Below are positions 1 through 11,399 of a stretch of DNA of 64,000 nt, piece by piece (position 1 is the stretch's first letter; the number at the start of each line of letters is the position of its first letter). Origin of the DNA: Pyropia yezoensis (Eukaryota; Rhodophyta; Bangiophyceae; Bangiales; Bangiaceae); contig CM020618.1 in the NCBI GenBank assembly GCA_009829735.1, forward strand, positions 6,570,882 to 6,634,881. Reading direction: 5' to 3'. Under the pieces are notes generated by a model that was not told where the DNA came from, did not search any database, and worked only from the letters and a program-made list of their open reading frames with translations. Both the position numbers and the translations under genes were made by a program.

Positions 1-22
1 TCGTTCTCTCTGTCGCACCACC

Positions 23-625
23 ATGGCGGGCGCCGCGCGCCTGGCCCGCCGGTCGACGGCATTGGCGGCCGTCCGATGGGCGGCGGCCACCACCCTGGCG
101 GCGGTGGGCGTGATGGCGTTTGCCACCGCCGCTGCGGGCGCCCCCCCCCCCGTCCCTGCCGCCATCCCCGCCGCGTGCGTGGAAACCCGCACCTGCGCGT
201 GTGCCTACCCGCCGGGGGCCCCCGCCGACGCACCCGACGCGGCGTGCACGATCCGCAAGTGTGTGACTTGTACGTGCTCCCGCGGGGGGGCGTGCACCAC
301 CGCCTTGGTGCTGACGCAGGTGGGCACGGGGGATGAGGTAGGCGATGAGCTGCCGTCCACCTGGGGGGGGCCGGCCCCTGGTGGGGAGGGGGGAGGGGCG
401 GCGACGGCGCCGCCGTCGGCGCCGGTGACACCGACGACAATGGCGACAGCATCGCCGACGCCGAAGCCGGCGGTGTCGTCGCCACCGGTGCAGGGCCGCG
501 GCGGGGGGCGGGTGGCGGGATGCCTCGCACCGGGCACGCCGTGTGGCTTTTCGCCGTCGGCGCCGGCGTGTTGTGATGGCCGTGCCTGCGTGCGTGAAGG
601 GCCGTTTCGGATGTGCGAGGAGTGA
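23..625 (+). CDS. Secreted Cys-rich protein with a C-terminal knottin-like domain
   Basis: The 200-residue product starts at an ATG in the context CACCATGG. Residues 1-40 form a signal peptide (Arg-rich start, then a long Ala/Val/Leu core ending AAAGA), so it is likely secreted or wall-bound. A first Cys-rich block at about 51-92 carries eight Cys, including CACAYPP and CVTCTC. A Thr/Pro/Ala-rich linker (about 115-160) follows. The last 34 residues show the spacing C-X6-C-X8-CC-X4-C-X8-C, which is the six-cysteine pattern of inhibitor-cystine-knot folds. I do not recognise the whole protein. The knot is inferred from Cys spacing only, and the function (inhibitor, wall protein, binding module) is unknown. 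Confidence 0.72.
   Translation: MAGAARLARRSTALAAVRWAAATTLAAVGVMAFATAAAGAPPPVPAAIPAACVETRTCACAYPPGAPADAPDAACTIRKCVTCTCSRGGACTTALVLTQVGTGDEVGDELPSTWGGPAPGGEGGGAATAPPSAPVTPTTMATASPTPKPAVSSPPVQGRGGGRVAGCLAPGTPCGFSPSAPACCDGRACVREGPFRMCEE
521..622 (+). other. Knottin-like six-Cys module (end of the first gene)
   Basis: This segment codes for residues 167-200 of the secreted protein. Six Cys are present with the adjacent CC pair at Cys3-Cys4, as in cystine-knot mini-proteins. Only the spacing supports the call; the disulphide pattern is inferred. Confidence 0.5.
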
Positions 626-1135
626 GGGTGGGATGTGGGGCGGGGGGGCCGGGAGAGGGCAGGCGGGGATCCATGAAGATGAGGTGGTACATAAGACAGC
701 CGAGCGCGCGGCGAGCAAAGGAATGGACAAGGCAGCGGGAGGAGGGTCAGTAGCCGTTTGCATGGTAGTGCAGTGACAGTGTGTCGCATTGTCATTGGTA
801 GCAATGACAGTACAATCACTGCCATGATGGGAACCGTCGCGGTTCCTCGTGCGGCCTTCCTGCTTCTCGCGGATTGCCTTGCTCTTGTCTATCTTTCTCT
901 GGCACCTACTCCGTCTTCCCACTGATGCGCGTGCGAGTCTTTCTCAATAAGAGACGAGGCGCGGAGCCGTCTGCACCCACATCCTTTCTTCCATCCGCTT
1001 GTGACAAAAGTCAATAAAACGACGCAACTGTTGTTGTTAAGCACGGCGGCCTGACAGACGCAATCAGTGGCTGCCTTCTCACCCCCCTCCCCCTCCCCCC
1101 CTGCTCTTCACGCCGTCATACCCACACCCCATCGC
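626..1135. other. Intergenic region between two convergent genes
   Basis: About 510 bases lie between convergent stops. It holds a candidate poly(A) signal AATAAA at 1013-1018 for the plus-strand gene and an ACAGTACAAT element near 809-818 like the one after the EAF gene. No gene seen. Confidence 0.5.
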
Positions 1136-2377
1136 TCAATGGTAGGTGGTGTAGGTCGTCTCCTCGACCGGACCGTAGGTGACGACCGGGTGCTGCACCG
1201 CGCACTTGGGGCACTTGCCGTCCATGCCCGGCATACCCGCGGGACCCATCTTGCCCGCCGGCCCAGCCACGCTCTTCCCGGCGGGGCCGGTCGGCCCCGC
1301 GGGGCCGGCCGCGCCGGCCTTGCCGGCGGGGCCAGTCTTGCCTGCCGGACCCGCCGGACCCGCCGGCCCTGCCGGCCCCGCGCTGCCCTTGCCCGCAGGT
1401 CCCGCAGGTCCCGCAGGACCCGCAGGCCCCGCGGGGCCCGCCTTGCCGGCACCGTTCTTGCCGGCGGGACCCGTCTTGCCGGTGGGACCCGCGGGACCCG
1501 CGGGGCCGGCAGGGCCAGGAGGGCCAGCGGGTCCGAGCACCGCCGTCGCGGGCGCGACCGCGGGGGCCGCCTTGCCGGCGGGGCCGGCGGGTCCGGCAGG
1601 ACCGGCGGGGCCGGCAGGGCCAGCAGGTCCCGCGTCGCCCTTGTCGCCCTTACCGGCGGGACCAGCGGGGCCGGCAGGGCCAGCAGGCCCCGCGTCGCCC
1701 TTGTCGCCCTTACCGGCGGGACCAGCGGGGCCCGCGGGACCACCCGGCCCGGCGTCGCCCTTATCGCCCTTACCAGCGGGACCAGCGGGGCCCGCGGGGC
1801 CAGCCGGCCCAGCGTCACCCTTGTCACCCTTACCAGCGGGACCGGCGGGGCCAGCCGGCCCGGCGTCGCCCTTGGGACCCGGGGGGCCCGCCGGTCCCGG
1901 TGGGCCAGGCTTGCCCGCCGTCGCTGACGCGGGGGCGACCGCCGCAGACTTGGACGCCGGCCCCGCGGGGCCCTGCTTGCCCGCCGGCCCCGCCGGCCCC
2001 GCCGGCCCCGCTGGCCCCGCCGGCCCAGCCTTGCCGTCCTTGCCAATTGGGCCCTCCTTGCCGGCGGGACCCGTCGGCCCAGCCGGGCACCCACACTTGT
2101 CCTGCTTGGCCGGTGCCCCATAGGCGGGCGGCCGGTACGTGACGGTCCGGCCGGTGGTGCTCATGGTCGCGGACGCGCCATTCACCAAGAGCAGCGACGT
2201 GCCATCGGCGCGGGCGGCAACGACCAGCTCCACCAGCCGGCCCGTGTCGACCGTGTCGAGCGACAGCACCTGGGTAGTGTAGGACGCCGCGGTGGGCGAC
2301 CCGCGCACGGTGGTGGCCTTGGCAAAGAGCGGCAGCGACGACGCCGCGGCGAGGAGGATGGCGGCAGAGGTCTTCAT
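1136..2377 (-). CDS. Secreted collagen-like protein (Gly-X-Y repeats)
   Basis: The 413-residue product begins [14 protein letters not shown], a classic signal peptide; the open frame extends further upstream but this ATG gives the secretion signal. Residues of about 20-110 form a non-repetitive N-terminal domain ending in a Cys pair (KCGCP). Then comes a long Gly-X-Y tract dominated by GPA triplets with Lys/Asp triplets (GDK, GDA, GKM). A short tail has CPKC followed by a Tyr/Thr-rich end. Collagen-like tracts fold as triple helices; the flanking Cys pairs could lock trimers (inference). Pro sits in X and Ala in Y, as in non-animal collagen-like proteins that do not rely on Y-position hydroxyproline. 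The likely place is the cell wall or extracellular matrix. The exact role is unknown. Confidence 0.9.
   Translation of the reverse strand: MKTSAAILLAAASSLPLFAKATTVRGSPTAASYTTQVLSLDTVDTGRLVELVVAARADGTSLLLVNGASATMSTTGRTVTYRPPAYGAPAKQDKCGCPAGPTGPAGKEGPIGKDGKAGPAGPAGPAGPAGPAGKQGPAGPASKSAAVAPASATAGKPGPPGPAGPPGPKGDAGPAGPAGPAGKGDKGDAGPAGPAGPAGPAGKGDKGDAGPGGPAGPAGPAGKGDKGDAGPAGPAGPAGPAGKGDKGDAGPAGPAGPAGPAGPAGPAGKAAPAVAPATAVLGPAGPPGPAGPAGPAGPTGKTGPAGKNGAGKAGPAGPAGPAGPAGPAGKGSAGPAGPAGPAGPAGKTGPAGKAGAAGPAGPTGPAGKSVAGPAGKMGPAGMPGMDGKCPKCAVQHPVVTYGPVEETTYTTYH
1618..1880 (-). repeat. 60-base tandem repeat inside the collagen-like gene
   Basis: About four head-to-tail copies with a 60-base period encode a 20-residue unit (four GPA triplets, then GK, GDK, GDA). 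Copies differ by a few synonymous and conservative changes. Twenty is not a multiple of three: each unit contains one GKG step, so each repeat breaks the Gly-X-Y register once. Confidence 0.85.
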
Positions 2378-4080
2378 GGTGAACGCCTCGAGTGGGGGGG
2401 AGGAAAGACGGTGGACGTACGTGCGAAGCCGGTGCGACACTGTCGGAGACGTGGGCAGCCGGCTAAGGGGCGTGGCGGGTGATGCTGCTGCTGGTGAGGA
2501 TCGGGGGGAGCGGGTGACGACACGGCCGCCGTGGGGGTGCTCATATACCACCCCCCCACCCGCTGGCGCCACCGCCGCTGCCGTAATGGCGGCAGCCACA
2601 GGCGCCAGCGGACCGCGTGCGCGCGCGCGCGCGCGCGCGGCCCGCCGGGCAGGCGGGCCGAGCCGCATCTGCCGCGTGGCGGCTGCCCCCGCTCGCAAGG
2701 GTCCCCCGCGGGAGGGGGGCGGGTGGGGGGCAGGCCGGTTGGGCCACGGCTCGCCATGGTGGCAGCGTCGGCACTTGGCGGGCAATACCCACATGGTGGC
2801 TGGCCGGCCGCGCACCCTGCCGCCCTCCCCCCCCCCTCCCTCATCACCGCCTGTTGCTCGCCCAGAAGCGTAGCCGTGCCCACCACGCGGTCGCCCATCC
2901 CCCACCCGCCTGCCGCCCTCGAGTCGGTCACCTACTGTGGCACCACCGTCTTGCAGCAGCAGTGGCGAGCTTCCTTTATCCCCCTCGCCGCACTGCTGCC
3001 AGTGTCGCCACTGGTGCCCCACCCATCGTGGTAAGACGAGCAGGCAGTTATCTCCGCGGAGCGTCCCCCCTCAGCCCCACCCCCCTCCTCACGGGATACA
3101 CGGCAAAGCGTTGGTGTGGACTCGCACGCACCCCCCCCCCCCAATCCTTGGGCCAGGATGGGCCGGCCGGTCGGAGACATAGCCGCGGAGGCCTGCCCAC
3201 GCACACAGACAGTGCTCAGCATCGGGCTGCCGCAGCACACGCCGGGGCTGTGCCTCCTGGGGAGAAGTGGGGAGTGGGGGTCTCCCCAGCGGCAAGGCGC
3301 TGTATTGGGAAGGGTCTGGGACCGGGTAGGGTGGAGTAGACAAAAGCGTATTGGGTGAGGCAGCGAGGCAGGTCCAGGCGCCGATCGCAGCTGCCGCGCC
3401 GTTGGCGTGTCGTCCACAGCGATTGCAGCAGCAGGGTGGGGGGGGGGGGGGTAGCAGCGCGAGCGCGGCCGCACCAGACAGGGCGTAGCACATCGGCCAT
3501 ACCACCAGGATTGATCCCGATAGCACTTGTCAGTGATGGAGCCCGGCGGTGGTTGCTGGGAGGGGGAGGGGGGGGGGTGCCGGGGCCAGCCAATGGCGGG
3601 GTTGCTGGGAGGGGGAGGGGGGGGGGGGTGCACTACCGGCAGAGTCGCTGTAGCTACCCACGCGATCCGGCGGCGGCCGAGCGGGGGGACGGGGGGCTGT
3701 ATCATTCAGGTATGATGACCGCTCAGCGTCTGGGTCAGGCGGGCGGCCAGCCACGGTGGCAGCCGCCGCCCCTCTGTGGATGACCAGATACCCAATGGTT
3801 GGATCGTGGAGAGCTGTGGAGGCCTGTGGCGGCCGGCCCACTGCACCTGCAACAGAGCGGCGGGTCGGTGGGGGGGTAGCGCACCGCGACACTCGCGATG
3901 GAAAGCGCGTGACACAAGCTTGTGGAGATGGGGGTGGGCAGGGGACGCCCCGGTGCAAACGATGCGCCGGTGGGTGCGGCGCTGGCTGCCGCGCTGGCCC
4001 GGGTCGCCTACGCCTCATGCGGGGGGGGGGGGGAGGCGTCCCAACCTGATTTCCCATTGACCGCTGTCCCAACGTCAATG
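2378..4080. other. GC-rich non-coding region
   Basis: This lies upstream of the collagen-like gene. It contains a (CG)n run near 2618-2640, poly(C)/poly(G) tracts (for example near 3130, 3440, 3570 and 4020) and a duplicated TGCTGGGAGGGGGAGG block near 3553 and 3604. The first few hundred bases probably hold the promoter of the collagen-like gene. Open frames here look random and Pro/Arg-rich; I support no gene. Confidence 0.4.
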
Positions 4081-7000
4081 ACTTTTGGGTGTCAGATTCG
4101 ACGTGCGAAAAAAGACAACAGAAAAGACCTTGGGAGAGTGTCCGTTGCTTTGGATCACGGCATCTTGGTTTTGAGACAAAAGAAGTCAGCCCGATCGAGG
4201 GGTCATGTGAAGAGCAGTTCGCAATGACGAGAAGTATACTTAGTTGCACACGTAGGCATGTTACGTGCGTCTTGTTCGTGTTCGATAAGGGGTCACGGAC
4301 GATGGCCTAGTGGGTGGCTTGCCTGCCCTGGCTGATTTCTTACCTCTCTGTGGATTGAGGAGTATTTCATGGGAGAGATTGGGGGGACTGGAGTACTATG
4401 TATCCGGTCCCCTTCAGGCCAACTGTCCCCTCAATGGGTATAGAAGGGGTGGCGAGGGAGGGCACTCACCGGCCGCCAACGCAGGTAGGTACCTCGCCCT
4501 GGCCAAAAGAACGCCGGCGTGGCTTTCGCCATTGTACGCAGACGCGTCCACGTCGCTGCATAGGCACTGACCGAAGCTAGAGCAACTGGACACCACAACA
4601 GACAGAGTAAGGCCTTCCAGCATGGACCACTGCAATGGAGTATCTGGCAACACACATACGGTGCAGAAGACGCGTCCGGCAAGAGTCCCTTCGGAGGACA
4701 CAATGTATAAACCAAAATTGGCCTTTGAAGAGCATGGGATTTGTCATCCTTGTGCGCGGTAGTCTCGCCCTTCAATGCAAATTATATCTACCAAAGAATG
4801 TGGTCGCCATCGTCCTCAGAGCTCAGCAGGTCCACCTCGAGAAGTCAAATTGGCATCACTTTGGCGTTACTGTGGCATCGCAATGGCTCACTTTGCAGAG
4901 CGCCACCACTGAGGATGGCTCTCTCTCACTCCGACGAAGCTCGCTCCAAGTCGCCTGGGGAGGCCTCCCCGAGGGCAGAGGAGGCCTCTTGCCATGTGTG
5001 TCGCAATGACTCTTTGAACGGGGCCAGGCCCCCCCGCAGCCCCTCCCACCCCACCTCTTTGCTCCCGCTGCTACAAAGTTCTGTCGACATGGTGGCGACG
5101 GTGGGCGGCGCCACTACACTCGCATTTGCCCACGCTACGACGACCATCGTTATGAGTCGCCGACCCAGCTCTGCCCAGAGCAGGCTGTTGCGCCTGTATT
5201 GCAACCTGAACTCACCAAACTCTGTTCAATCCCGCGCTTCACTGGTCAGTGTACTCGTGTCGAGAACGCTTCGCAGCGTCCACTGATGTAGAGGGGCATG
5301 TGCGCGACAAGACAAGGCTGGATAGCAATTGTTAGCACAAACTCTAATAATGTTGACATTTCAAATTGACATATATATACTATGTCATTCTCACGAGCAT
5401 CAAGTATTCTCACCGGTTTATACTACGTACATATCACCTTCCTTGTGATGTGTTTCACATGGAAAATATGTTGGTTATCTCGATTTCTTTGGAACTTCAT
5501 GAATACCCACGTAGATAATTGGGTACAAAATGTTCAGAACTGTCATATACAAGCCCGCCACGAGATGTTTCGATCTCGGTGGCTGTGCACGGCCCTTGCG
5601 TTGGGCCGGTGGCGGCACATGGGAAGGTGCCATGTCTGCATCTGTACGGGCGACTGTCTCTTCAGCGGCTTTCGGCGCCCGTTGGAGCTAGACCGGCACA
5701 GAGATCCGTCGAATGGCCGGTGGGGTGGGAGGAGAAGCGACGACGTCCGTGTGCTGGAAAGGGCGGCTGCGCCGCTGTTGGTCCTCTCGCGCGGACCCCC
5801 TGGAAAGGGCGGAAAACAGACGCGGCACGGTCGGCGCAGGGCGGTGGGCAGGCCACAGTTCATCGCTCAAACTGAGATCCCCCCCAGCTTGCGACAAGTG
5901 TCTTGGTGACAATACTCGCCGACAGGGACCATTCGCAGCTGCGACCGGGAATCCCAACAGCCTGCGGGCTGCAGGGATCCTCGGGAAGCACAGCCGCGAT
6001 GTGCACTCATCAGGGTTGTTTCGCATAAGTCATCCCGCGGCCGTGGCACGGTGGCGCGGGACGGCCCGAATCCGTCCACCCAGAAATCTTGGCCTCTCCG
6101 ACTCCACTCCGACGGCAAGCTTTTTTGGGCGCACACTCGCCTGCTGCCATCATCCTTGATCCCTTCAGTCCCACCTGTCGCTTAGCCTATTCGGAGGCTG
6201 TCCTGCCACACCGCATGGCCATATGAGATGATCTCGTGTCTGATGCCTCTGTGAAGGACAGTCCTGGGGGGTGGGAGCGAGTGGACTGGCTGGATCGGTC
6301 GGCATAGGCTCCGTGAGGAAGCGGCAACCGGGGATGCACGCCGAGGTCGATCTGTGACGCGAGCCACGCTGGCAATCTCACGCGCTACCCAACCTGGCAA
6401 AAAACTGCCTGTCCTCTCTGTCACCGTCTGCCAGTGAAACCATGCGTCGATGCTCCGGTCGTAATGATAAAAGAGTTATAGACTTACTTCTCTTGGCTTC
6501 CCCTCTCGTGAAAAGCTTGCTTGACCCTCGCACGGAGCTAACCACGAACAGTTTCTCTTCACGTTGCTTTTCCGTTCACATCCTCTCAAATGCTCCTGTC
6601 TTTCAATACAATGTGGTGCCACGTCTATCCAATGCCAGACGACGTAGCGTCGGAATACGACAAATTGAGTTCAAAAAGCAATCTCCCATTGACCAGATCG
6701 CCGCTCCGACTCATCCGCAAGCCTTCCTTTTTCCCTACTGCTGGCAACAATGAAGGCGGCCGACGAGCTGGACCGGGTGGAGAAGCTGCGGAAGGATGAT
6801 GGAGCTCTGAAGAGCGCTGCTGAAGAGCGCCTTGGGGATTTTGTCGCGGGACATCCGGCTCTCTGTGGCTGCGCTCTTGGTTGCCTACCACGTGCCCACC
6901 CCAGAAAAGCCGGCGCCCAGGGCAGCGCTATAGTCTTGGCACAGGAGGACGCGACGCTTCTAGCAATTGTGCAGGCGTTTTAGGACGTCGATATATATAT

Positions 7001-7950
7001 ATATACATACGGTGTATGTGACTCTCTGATTGATTTTCCTACGCTGACTCTGGCCGTGACAAAGACCACACGAGCCCCCAACTGTCCGCAAACTGAATGA
7101 ACAGTTCATCCTTCCCCCAATTCTATGTATCCATGTAAGAACAACAACGCTCATGACAAGGAACTTAGTCGACTTAACTCGCGTTTCGAATGAGTTATCT
7201 GTCAATTGCTTTCGTTGCTTACAATGCACAACTGGGCCGGCCGGACGTTTTCTGTGGCGGTTTTTCCGCGCCATCAACGGAAGTAGCGGCTGACGGATGA
7301 ACGCGGGCTGTCGTGCATCGCGTGAGGCCAATCCCCCGCGGCGGACCACGACACCGCCCGCTAAGGACTACTGCGGAACCAGGACGCCGAGAAGCCTGAC
7401 AGCCCCGGGCGCAATGGGCCCAGTCCTGCAGGGAAGAGGGATCTGTACGGAGCCCTGGGAGGTGGGACCGAGCTGCAACGGGTCAGAAAATGTGGGGTAG
7501 GAGGCAAAGATACAGAGCCATCTGGCGTGGCCTGCCGGTCGGTCGACTGACCATCCCGGTCCACTGCAGACGGACTTGGCCTGGCAGGCCCAATGAGAAA
7601 CTGGGAAGCGCAGCCGTGATGTGGTTGACGCGTCAGCAGACGCCAGACAGGGCGGACGCTCATGTGGGAGGAAGGAGGCGGCAGGCGCACTTCTCCAGGG
7701 GCCGGATCCGAGCGGTGGAGCGGCTTCCCGGGGCAATTGCCTTCGTGGTATCTCGCGGGCAAGGCGCCGAAAGTGGTAAACAGTTTCAAACTACCGAAGC
7801 AACGGCATACAGTGGATCTATTTCAATGCTTCTCCCTCACGGACTTCCCAATTTAATTTGTCGAACTGGGTCTGAACTACACATCATTGATCAATACGTT
7901 TTCGAAGCACTCCCCTCACTGACAGGCATTTGACCAGTGGTTCGGGGGGG
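4081..7950. other. Island of less GC-rich DNA without a recognised gene
   Basis: Base composition is visibly more AT-rich than in the rest of the window, with the fewest long homopolymers, several ATTTC/TTTGA-type words and an AT dinucleotide run at 6990-7005. Short open frames on both strands show no domain I recognise. It may be old decayed repeat DNA or an insertion, but I see no terminal repeats and cannot name a family. Confidence 0.35.
6990..7005. repeat. AT dinucleotide microsatellite
   Basis: Eight uninterrupted AT units followed by ACATAC. It stands out in this GC-rich window. Confidence 0.8.
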
Positions 7951-8167
7951 CTCCCTCGCGCGGGGGCCCACCTCAAACGCTTTGGCTGGTCGATCCGGCT
8001 GCCTGCAAGACCAAGCCGCCCGCCACGAGCGTTGTCGGGACGGAACGTAGATACCGCTGGGTTTGAGGGGAGGGGGAAGAGAAGGGCTGTGCACGCGTGA
8101 CGGCAGGCACACCAGCCGCCACGCGCCTACCGCACCACTCGGTGGTGGGCGTCGCGGGTGGGGTCGC

Positions 8168-8230
8168 CCCCCCCCCGCCCCCCTCTCCCTCGTTTACCCC
8201 CCCCGCCCCCCTCTCCCTCGTTTACCCCCC
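8168..8230 (+). repeat. 28-base direct repeat upstream of the EAF gene
   Basis: A C-rich unit ending CTCTCCCTCGTTTA occurs twice with a 28-base period and ends about 60 bases before the EAF start. It is pyrimidine-rich and may belong to the promoter or 5' leader (inference). Confidence 0.6.
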
Positions 8231-8282
8231 CCTTCCTCCCACCCCACCCACCCCCTTACCGCGGAGCCCCCTCGCCGCCGCG

Positions 8283-10330
8283 ATGGATTCGGCGCGCCCG
8301 CGCCATGGCGTCAAGTACCCCGTGTCGGTGGGGGACACGGTCACCCGTAGCCGCCCGCTGTCGTCGTCGTCGCGGCCGCAGTTCTTTACGGTCAAGTGTA
8401 CGTTTTTTTGGTGTGGTTGTTTCTTTTTTGCTTCCTTTTCTGTTTCTCATTGGGTGAGTGATTGGGAGGTGCGTTAGGCGAAGAGGGGGGGTGGAGTCAG
8501 GTGGGGGGGGGGCTGAGAGCTCTGCTGTGGGCGCGCGCGAGTTGGGCAGTGGACGTGTGTGAGGCCCTGCAGGGGGGGCGCCGCTCTGGTAGGGGCTGTG
8601 CCTCTGCTTGCGCGGTTTAAGCACTACCACCTTGGCGTACGCCCCCCCCGGGTAGCTATTCTGGGATGGCAGGCTCGCTCGCCCTCTGTCATTCCGTGTG
8701 CATGCTCAGCGGCATGCGTTTGGCCTTGTCCGGCATTGGTTTTTTCCGCAGTTTTTTGCTGCAGTGATCCCGCTGCGGCGCGGCGGGCGGCGGGCCAGTC
8801 GTGCCGCTGCGTCTTGCGATGCTGACAAGGGTGCTCTGGCCGACATTGGGTTTCTTGTGTTGACATCCCGCACCGCTTTTGGCTTCTGGTCTTGGCCGTC
8901 TATCTCTGCCGTCACGGTCTCCCCTTGGCGTCCTGGCGGTGGACATTGTACCCCCGCCTGTGGGCGACGTTGCCTCCCCGTCTGTATGGCTCCCTGGCCG
9001 CGGATGCTATTCTTCCCCCTCCCCCTATCATCCCCGCGCGTCGTCGATGTGGCGTTTTGCGTTTGCAGACGTCCACAAACCGGAGCGTGTCAATGAGAAG
9101 CAGCCCGGCACGCTGAGCGTTGTTGGCAACCGTGCGACCATTGCGCTGGCCTCCTCGGACGGAGGCAGTGTGGTGTTTGAAGGCGCCGATGCCGCGTCGG
9201 GTGCGGGCGGCGGCGGCGGCGGCGGCGGCGGTGGTGGTGGCGGCGTCGGCGGCGGCGGCAGCGGCGGGGGTGCCAAGGCGAAAGCGGCGGACGGGGGCGC
9301 CGCGTCGCCTGGCTTCCTCCTCATCTTTCGGGGCGGGCGGTGGCACCTGGAGCGGGTGGCGGCCGCGTACAGCGTGCGGAGCAACACGACCCGCGAGGCG
9401 CCGCCCGCGCTGCCAGACGAGCGGGTGCCGCCCCGCTCCCCGCCACCACCCCGGGGCCGGCCCGATGGCTATGGCGGTGGCAGCGGTGGCCGGCGGCCCG
9501 CCGTGGCCGTTGCGCCGCCCGACGATGGAGCCGACGACGAGGAGCACGGCGTGGCGGGCGCCGCCGCCAGGGCAGACGCCGAGTCGGCTCATGACGAGGG
9601 CGACGAGCCGGAGGGGGTGTCACGGGAGCCCTCCCTGACGCCCCCCCCCTACGCGGCGCCCCCGTCGCGGCGGCCGCCACCGCCGCGGCCGGCGGCCAAG
9701 CCGGCGCGGGTGGCGCTGGTGGAGCCCGACGTGGACGCGTCGGCCGCGTCGCCGCCACCGTCCAAGCGGCCCCGCCGGGAGCCCCGCGGGGGGGCGGCCA
9801 CGGTATCTCCACCCGGCGGTGGCGCCGCTGCCATGGACGTGGGTGGCGGCGGCGGCGTCGGCGGCGGGGGTGGGGGTGGGGGTGGGGGTGGGGGTGGGGG
9901 TGGCCTCGGCCGCAGCGCGTCGGCCGGCAAGGCGCCCATGCGGGCGGCGCCGGCGAGCCCTGGCAGCAGCCCCGACGGTGGGGGCAGCGGCAGCGGCTCG
10001 GCGTCGCGGTGGCCGCCGGTGGCGTCCAAGGGGGTGGCCCAAAAGGGCGTTGCCGCCAAAACCGTGGCGCTCAAGGGCGTGCCCGGCGGCAGACGCGGCG
10101 GCGGGTCGGCGGCGGCGGCGGCGGCGGGGGGCCCGGGGGGCTCCCCGTCGCGGGGGGCCAAAAAGGTCAGCGGCGGCGGCGGCGGGGGGGGGTCCAGCTC
10201 CCGCCGCCGGCCGGCGGGCTCGGACGATGAGGAGGATGATGACAGCTCCCGGTCGTCTGACTCGGAGTCCGTGTCGGGCTCGTCGCTGGGCAGCTCGGAC
10301 GGCTCCTACACAGACGCGTCGACCGAATGA
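8283..10330 (+). CDS. EAF-type (ELL-associated factor) transcription elongation factor
   Basis: Two exons, 8283-8397 and 9069-10330, give 458 residues; the 671-base intron is GTACGT...GCAG and the frame joins in phase 1. Residues 33-140 match the EAF N-terminal domain in order: FFTVKY, then HKP, a GTLSV strand, VVFEGAD, FLLIF, WHLERV and a basic VRSNT end. In animals and fungi EAF proteins bind ELL and stimulate RNA polymerase II elongation in the nucleus. A Gly-rich insert of about 25 residues sits between VVFEGADA and FLLIF, inside the domain. The rest is disordered (Pro/Gly/Ala/Arg). The C-terminus is acidic and Ser-rich (DDEEDDDSS, SDSES), as in known EAFs. The family call rests on pattern memory, without an alignment. 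Confidence 0.78.
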
Positions 10331-10861
10331 CTGGGGGGGGGCGTGGGGGGGGAGGGGGGGGCGGCGGTCCACCAGTCCAGCGGTCCAGCGGCACGGCGGC
10401 GCAGCGGCACAGCGGCAGCGGCATATGGAAGGGGGAGGGGGCCCGGGGGTCGGTGGGGGGGGGGGAGGACGGTCGGGGGTGTATGGAAAGGGGGCGACCC
10501 AGACCCCCCCCCCGTAAGGCACACCCTCTTTTTTTGTTTTTGCCCGTCGCCCCACTTTGGTGCTCGCCCCCACACTGCTGTGCTGTACCCCGCCCGTGAC
10601 CTGACCGGCACCCACGATTCCTAGCTAGGTACGTACAGTACAATAAAAAATAGCCGTCGCCGCCGCCCAGCGCGGGCGCGGCCCACGGCGGGCCGTCGGC
10701 GCGCGCACCCGCGGCGCCGTCACTCGAGCGGCGGCGGCGTGGCGGCGCCCCGCCCCCCCCCCCGGCAGCGCCGTCGGCGCCCCCCCCCCCCCACCCCCCC
10801 CCCCCCGCGCTGGCGGCCGAGGCGGCCACTCAGGCGGCCACTCAGCCCTGCCCTTTAACCC
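10331..10861. other. EAF 3' flank up to the assembly gap
   Basis: Poly(G) runs are followed by a short AT-richer block with GTACAGTAC at 10633-10641 and AATAAA at 10642-10647, a plausible 3'-end signal for EAF. The rest is CCG-rich and poly(C). On the minus strand this may be the downstream part of the damaged low-complexity gene. Confidence 0.4.
10642..10647 (+). terminator. Candidate poly(A) signal of the EAF gene
   Basis: AATAAA about 310 bases after the EAF stop, directly next to a GTACAGTAC palindrome-like word. The classic hexamer is only a guess for this organism. Confidence 0.35.
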
Positions 10862-11361
10862 NNNNNNNNNNNNNNNNNNNNNNNNNNNNNNNNNNNNNNN
10901 NNNNNNNNNNNNNNNNNNNNNNNNNNNNNNNNNNNNNNNNNNNNNNNNNNNNNNNNNNNNNNNNNNNNNNNNNNNNNNNNNNNNNNNNNNNNNNNNNNNN
11001 NNNNNNNNNNNNNNNNNNNNNNNNNNNNNNNNNNNNNNNNNNNNNNNNNNNNNNNNNNNNNNNNNNNNNNNNNNNNNNNNNNNNNNNNNNNNNNNNNNNN
11101 NNNNNNNNNNNNNNNNNNNNNNNNNNNNNNNNNNNNNNNNNNNNNNNNNNNNNNNNNNNNNNNNNNNNNNNNNNNNNNNNNNNNNNNNNNNNNNNNNNNN
11201 NNNNNNNNNNNNNNNNNNNNNNNNNNNNNNNNNNNNNNNNNNNNNNNNNNNNNNNNNNNNNNNNNNNNNNNNNNNNNNNNNNNNNNNNNNNNNNNNNNNN
11301 NNNNNNNNNNNNNNNNNNNNNNNNNNNNNNNNNNNNNNNNNNNNNNNNNNNNNNNNNNNNN
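10862..11361. other. Assembly gap of 500 N
   Basis: Exactly 500 unknown bases, the usual place-holder for a gap of unknown size. Both edges end in poly(C), so the gap probably comes from failed sequencing of homopolymers. Any frame crossing it is meaningless. Confidence 0.98.
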
Positions 11362-11399
11362 CCCCCCCCCCATCCCCCCCCCACCGCCACTCCCCCCCC

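Noticed and set aside
4414-4775. Possible transposon-encoded fragment on the minus strand
   Set aside because: A short piece looked faintly like an enzyme fragment, but no catalytic motif, no ends and no second copy were seen.
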